A DNA stretch of 64,000 nucleotides from Pinibacter sp031553495. Its GTDB lineage: Bacteria > Bacteroidota > Bacteroidia > Chitinophagales > Chitinophagaceae. Position 1 is the first letter of the stretch; the number at the start of each line of letters is the position of its first letter. Below are positions 60,710 to 64,000 of this stretch, piece by piece. The DNA is taken from contig JAVBLN010000022.1 of the NCBI GenBank assembly GCA_031553495.1, positions 56,236 to 120,235 on the forward strand, given 5' to 3'. Below the pieces are notes generated by a model. That model ran no database searches and had not been told where the DNA came from. It saw only the letters and a program-made list of their open reading frames with translations. A program made the position numbers and the translations under genes.

Positions 60710-61132
60710 ATGGCCACAATTCAATTTCATTTTCTGACAGATCGGTTTTCATTTACCCATCGCAACCTACTTAAGAACTTTTTAGTTCAATTATTTAAAA
60801 GAGAAAAGAAAGGGTTGGAGAGTCTCACTTATATTTTTTGCACCGATGAATACTTATTAGGCATCAACAAAAGCTTTTTGCAGCACAATTATTATACCGA
60901 TATCATAACTTTCGATCTTTCAGAAACCGATAAGACAGTAGGGGAGGTTTATGTAAGCGTTGACCGCATTAAAGATAATGCGCAAAACTTCGAGCAAACC
61001 TTCAAGAGAGAATTGCACAGGGTAATTCTTCATGGCGCTTTGCATTTATGCGGTTATAACGATAAAACATCCGGCGATCAACAACTAATGAGAGAAATGG
61101 AAAACAAGTATCTCAATCTTTATTTTCAGTAG
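60710..61132 (+). CDS. ybeY: Endoribonuclease YbeY
   Basis: 140 residues. Metal-site region HGALHLCGYND: His108 and His112 are present, but the third ligand position of the H-x3-H-x5-H motif is Asp118 in place of His. Bacteroidota versions commonly have this change. TDIITFDLSE and GEVYVSVDRI complete the fold. It works in 16S rRNA 3'-end maturation and ribosome quality control. Divergent from feoA, with about 110 bases between. Confidence 0.93.
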   Translation: MATIQFHFLTDRFSFTHRNLLKNFLVQLFKREKKGLESLTYIFCTDEYLLGINKSFLQHNYYTDIITFDLSETDKTVGEVYVSVDRIKDNAQNFEQTFKRELHRVILHGALHLCGYNDKTSGDQQLMREMENKYLNLYFQ

Positions 61133-61342
61133 GTTCCAAGTTGCAGGTTACAGGTTACAGGTGTTTTAGTGCAGGCAAACCTTCGGAGGTAAGAGCAGTA
61201 TCGAATCGTTAATTGCTGTTTTGGGGGCACACTGATGACACAGATTAGACTGATCTTCACTGATTTGAAATTTGAGATCTGAAATTTGAAATACTTTAGA
61301 TCTCACTCAAAACTCATAACTCAAAACTCATAACTTTTTTGG

Positions 61343-61401
61343 GACCGGCAGTAGTGCTACTATTAAGCATCGTTGTGTCACTCACTTGTACGGTTGGAAC
61401 T
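61343..61401 (+). repeat. Core intergenic repeat, copy 17
   Basis: Centre and left arm are intact (GACCGGCAGTAGTGCTACTA), the right arm is diverged after ACGGTTGG. An ACTCATA array precedes it. Confidence 0.88.
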
Positions 61402-61472
61402 TTAGTGGGCGGTTGACAGTGGGCAGCGAGCAGTAGAGAAATCAGAGGTCAGATATCAGATATCGGCGTAGG

Positions 61473-61507
61473 CAGATGTCCTACACCTCAAAGGTGTAGG
61501 ACATCTG
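61473..61507. repeat. Perfect 16-bp palindrome hairpin
   Basis: CAGATGTCCTACACCT (61473-61488), loop CAA, AGGTGTAGGACATCTG (61492-61507). No T-run follows on either strand, so it does not look like an intrinsic terminator. Confidence 0.85.
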
Positions 61508-61539
61508 AACTACAACAATCCCGGAATATTTTAGCCGAT

Positions 61540-61602
61540 GAATAGCATTATTATCGATGAAGTGATTGCGACGATGATGCCATGAAAAACTACCGCCGGT
61601 AC
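61540..61602 (-). repeat. Diverged core repeat (TTTCATGG subtype)
   Basis: Read on minus: GGTACCGGCGGTAGTTTTTC, ATGGCATCATCG, then GTCGCAATCACTTCATCG and AATGCTATTC. Both arms are excellent, only the centre differs. Confidence 0.7.
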
Positions 61603-61689
61603 CATAAAAGATCACAGCTTTTACCAAGATCTAAATAAAATATTAAAGAACATGGCAAACAAAAGAATGGAGGGATATCGCCTGCCGGG

Positions 61690-62565
61690 CTACTTTAATT
61701 TATTCAATATTTGGCGAACCGCATCCTGTGCAGATCTTTCGTTTCTGGATCCATAATAATCTTTTGTACCCTGCTTTACCGTTATCCATTGCGGAAGCTC
61801 ACCGCCAAGGTATGGCCCATAATCAGCATAAGCCAGGCCGGTTTTGGCATTGATGGCATAAACGTTTGTTACAAATTGATTTCCTTTGATGTTGGAAGTA
61901 TAGTCTTCCGTATGCCTGGAGACATGGGTGATCAATATAACCACATCGAGGTCATCCCTGCTTACGGTATACCGTGTGGCGGGGAAATCTCCGGGCAAAT
62001 CGAGACCGCTGCTGTTTTCATTTACTCTTTGGATAACCAATACTTTACCTTTGATGGGTTCTTCAGCTCCGGTCTGTATATCACTTGCAATATCCGGCCA
62101 CTCGTCAACTTTTTTGGGTATGGATAATTCGTGCAGAGAAATTCCCTGTTTCAATGCAGCATTGGTGCGTGCTTTCAATTGATATATAAAATCAAATGTA
62201 TGCTTTGTATCCAGTATGCGCCATGCCTGCTCGTCGTTATGTCTAACTGCGAAGTACAGCAACAATGGCTCTATCCGCTCAAATCCGTAAGGCGTCTCCC
62301 AATCAATGAGGGTATTCATTTTCTCTTTGCAAATTACATGCATAACATTGAGCATTGGTGGAGCTTTTTCTGCCGCTGCCATGGATTTCAAATGAAGGTC
62401 TCTTTTTGCCAGGCATTCTTGCATAATGCGACACACTTCGCCAAGTTCTTCTTTGGAAGAAGTTTCAACCAATCCGAGCAGCAACGTAAAATCAACTCGT
62501 GTGTCTTTACTATAATCAATTGCAGAGGCTATTTCAGAAGCTATTTTAGGCGCTCCGGTAAACTC
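61690..62565 (-). pseudogene. C-terminal part of a frameshifted lipoprotein gene
   Basis: The open frame continues upstream of any start codon to 62565, reading EFTGAPKIASEIASAIDYSK before LLLGLVETSSKEELGEVCRI. It gives about 291 residues: a helical repeat-like first half and a second half with VLVIQRVNENSSGLDL, RDDLDVVILITHVS and GPYLGGELPQWI. No family is recognised. A TAG just upstream separates it from the 119-residue lipoprotein frame at 62541-62900. One extra base near 62565 would fuse them. It could also be translated alone from the TTG at 62484 as 264 residues. Confidence 0.6.
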
Positions 62566-62900
62566 CTATCCATTCTTCGCACACGAATAAAAAACAGCGG
62601 CTCGCTTGCGTAAGCAAAACAAGTATCGATGTCCACCAGGTAAAGCCGGTTAAATATAGAGTCAATAGCCGGCTCTCCCAACGATACCAGCTTATCCAGG
62701 GCTTTATTTTTTTCTCTCCAGTTTCCGGTTTCTACAATATTCAGCAACTTATGTATTTTTTTTGCCTGCCGCGAAGGAGAATTGCAGCCGGCCAACACCC
62801 AAAGTATTGCAAGTGCAAATACACAGATAAGATTAGTCTTATTGCATTTTACAAGAGCTACCATGTTCTTTTTGATTTCAGATCTTAAAAAGATTATCAT
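62541..62900 (-). pseudogene. N-terminal part of the frameshifted lipoprotein gene
   Basis: 119 residues. It has a signal with lipobox (CVFALAILWVLAGC, Cys39), then a HEAT-like helix pair (IHKLLNIVETGNWREKNKAL, DKLVSLGEPAIDSIFNRLYL), then at the end FIRVRRMDRSLPERLK. After MDR the downstream frame would read EFTGAPK, so the final seven residues (SLPERLK) look like out-of-frame sequence. The true start may be the Met at 13. It overlaps the upstream gene by 4 bases (ATGA). The intact product would be a roughly 390-403-residue outer-membrane or periplasmic lipoprotein of unknown role. Confidence 0.6.
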
Positions 62901-63457
62901 TTCGCTTGGCCGTTTTTCTTTTCAGGAACATTTCCTGATTCTTTCTTTAGTTTTTGCAAAGCTGAATTCACGTCTTTCTGTGTAATACCAAGCGTTTTAT
63001 AAACAGATTTTCTTTGCTTGTTAATTTTACCCGTTAATATTAATGGTATAACAGGCGCCAACAATATGGCTACTAGCGCCAACATATATCCAATAAATCC
63101 TTTGAACGCGGATGCAAGCACATAAGACAACCCCAACATAAGAGGCCAGAAAATAAATACCCATGCTTTATCTGCCTGTTTCTGCAAAAGTTGAATTAAT
63201 GAAGCAAATGTTTCTTTGTCAAAACCCTCACCATTTGCAAAATGGGCCGGTGTTAATTTTTCAATCAGGTTTTTGCTTTTTTTGAGGTTCTTTGTCCAAA
63301 TTACCGCTAATCCAGCCACCAACACGATTATTAAAATCGTTAACCAAAAAGGAGATATACTATTTCCTTTTCCATGTCCCTCATCAATTATTGCCTGGCT
63401 GAAAGCAGATGTAACAGACATTACCAATGCCGCCAAAATCATCAAATACTTTTTCAT
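62897..63457 (-). CDS. Hypothetical exported membrane protein, 186 residues
   Basis: A signal peptide (MKKYLMILAALVMSVTSAFSQ) is followed by a membrane helix (FWLTILIIVLVAGLAVIW, about 38-55), a soluble helical stretch (ANGEGFDKETFASLIQLLQK), two further hydrophobic segments (VFIFWPLMLGLSYVLASAF and YMLALVAILLAPVIPLIL) and a charged C-terminus ending KKNGQAK. No family recognised. It overlaps the lipoprotein gene by 4 bases and lies 34 bases after the 110-residue gene, so the three form an operon. Confidence 0.75.
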   Translation of the reverse strand: MKKYLMILAALVMSVTSAFSQAIIDEGHGKGNSISPFWLTILIIVLVAGLAVIWTKNLKKSKNLIEKLTPAHFANGEGFDKETFASLIQLLQKQADKAWVFIFWPLMLGLSYVLASAFKGFIGYMLALVAILLAPVIPLILTGKINKQRKSVYKTLGITQKDVNSALQKLKKESGNVPEKKNGQAK

Positions 63458-63491
63458 TTCTTTAATTTTTATACTCTTTTGGGGTTAGCGT

Positions 63492-63824
63492 TTATTGTGA
63501 GTTTGTTTTATTGAATTTTCCGGTATTTTCCCAACCAAGGTTAAACGGCCTGCCTTCTTCAAGGTGCAATTCGTTGCCGGTTAAAGTATAATACCATACA
63601 TAGGGCACATCGCTGAAATTTTTAACCTCTTTTCCGTCATGAGTGGCTTTTTCGGGAATAAAAATGATAGTATTCTCATTATACATAATACTGCCTTCCG
63701 CAACATATGCATGCTTAGGAATTTTAGTGGTGTTCCCTTCAAATTTCATTTTATTTCCGGCGAAGGTAAATTGATTAAAATAGGCGTTTTTTATAGTTTT
63801 CTCCTGTTTTGTACACTGGGACAC
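63492..63824 (-). CDS. Hypothetical protein, 110 residues, possible lost signal peptide
   Basis: The frame opens at GTG 63824 (no ATG nearby) and begins MSQCTKQEKTIKNAY. A Cys followed by polar residues resembles the first residues after a lipobox. The frame is open only five codons further upstream (NLGWV) before a stop, so a signal peptide may have been lost by mutation or lie in another frame. The body is beta-rich (FEGNTTKIPKHAYVAEGSIM, DVPYVWYYTLTGNELHLEEG), like small lipocalin-like lipoproteins. No family recognised. Confidence 0.5.
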   Translation of the reverse strand: MSQCTKQEKTIKNAYFNQFTFAGNKMKFEGNTTKIPKHAYVAEGSIMYNENTIIFIPEKATHDGKEVKNFSDVPYVWYYTLTGNELHLEEGRPFNLGWENTGKFNKTNSQ

Positions 63825-64000
63825 CCAGCCTAAATTTCAAGGTTTAAAATTTTCCAATCTCTTGCTGTTCTTCAGTTCTAATGAGCAGTCTTGACTGGAT
63901 TGTATTTGAATAAGGAGAGTGTTAGGATATCCCCCTTTGACAATATCCTCCTTTTAGTTGATACTCTATTCTTATATATTTTACTGGCAACAAAAGCAAT

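Larger units (their letters stand above)
61133..61689. other. Repeat-rich gap downstream of ybeY
   Basis: No gene. CAGGTTA words (61141-61162), a phrase near 61230-61260 related to that at 14306-14352, TTTGAGA/TCTGAAA and CTCAAAA/CTCATAA words (61262-61333), core copy 17, a TCAGATA array, the perfect palindrome at 61473-61507 and a diverged core copy at 61540-61602. Confidence 0.65.

Noticed and set aside
451..61401. CRISPR array made from the recurring core repeat
   Set aside because: Copies are hundreds to thousands of bases apart, lie in both orientations, and have no regular spacers or cas genes nearby.
1..64000. Prophage, integrative element or insertion sequence with its own transposase
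   Set aside because: No integrase, transposase, capsid, relaxase or terminase gene is recognisable. The only mobile-looking DNA is non-coding.

Overview
The window looks like chromosome of a Bacteroidota bacterium, most likely near the Chitinophagaceae (inferred from gene content; no marker search was possible). Supporting signs are promoters of the TAnnTTTG type instead of E. coli boxes, almost no Shine-Dalgarno sequences, a TonB-receptor-like barrel with a carboxypeptidase-regulatory front domain, DUF2490, DUF5606, Wzi and OmpA/OMP_b-brl-type barrels, and a flexirubin-type tyrosine ammonia-lyase.

Layout. 1-3.0 kb (minus strand): end of a flexirubin/aryl-polyene type pigment cluster (ketosynthase cut by the window edge, FabG-like reductase, TAL/HAL-type ammonia-lyase). 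3.4-22.8 kb: housekeeping and envelope genes in mixed orientation: large outer-membrane barrel, a small lipoprotein, a MurG-like glycosyltransferase, RelA/SpoT, tRNA-Leu(UAG), tandem universal stress protein, trigger factor, M1 aminopeptidase, MsrB, adenylate kinase, a 57-residue winged-helix protein, an M3 oligopeptidase, a DUF5606 protein with a histone-H1-like tail and an Omp85-like protein. 23.9-44.4 kb (all plus strand): a Wzy-dependent capsule/exopolysaccharide locus. It has a Wza-type SLBB export protein, a Wzz-type chain-length protein, glycosyltransferases including a GT11 fucosyltransferase, a dTDP-3-amino-3,6-dideoxyhexose set (two FdtA-like cupins, FdtC-like acetyltransferase, FdtB-like aminotransferase), Wzx flippase, Wzy polymerase, FkbM methyltransferase, an epimerase, the priming undecaprenyl-phosphate sugar transferase and Wzi. 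Most sugar genes overlap by 1-32 bases, so they are probably one coupled transcript, and the 27.9-40.9 kb core is clearly more AT-rich than its flanks. 44.7-64 kb: FabG, YceI, GH25 lysozyme, PurF-like amidotransferase, DUF2490, SNF2 helicase, retropepsin-like protease, DsbA-like oxidoreductase, OMP barrel, chromate transporter, NadD, FeoA, YbeY, and a short minus-strand operon containing a frameshifted lipoprotein.

The most unusual content is between the genes. A roughly 65-bp element with a nearly invariant 18-nt centre (GTTGTGTCACTCACTTGT) occurs in 16 good copies plus at least four decayed ones, in both orientations and essentially always outside genes. About five copies lie inside a larger ~155-bp unit with terminal inverted repeats (MITE-like). 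Most others are embedded in arrays of degenerate 7-bp words (for example GTTGAAA, TGAGTTT, TCTGATT, CAAGTTA). Other short dispersed palindromic elements are mixed in. These families form a layered intergenic repeat system that is almost absent from the capsule sugar operon. No transposase, integrase, CRISPR array or prophage gene was seen in the window.
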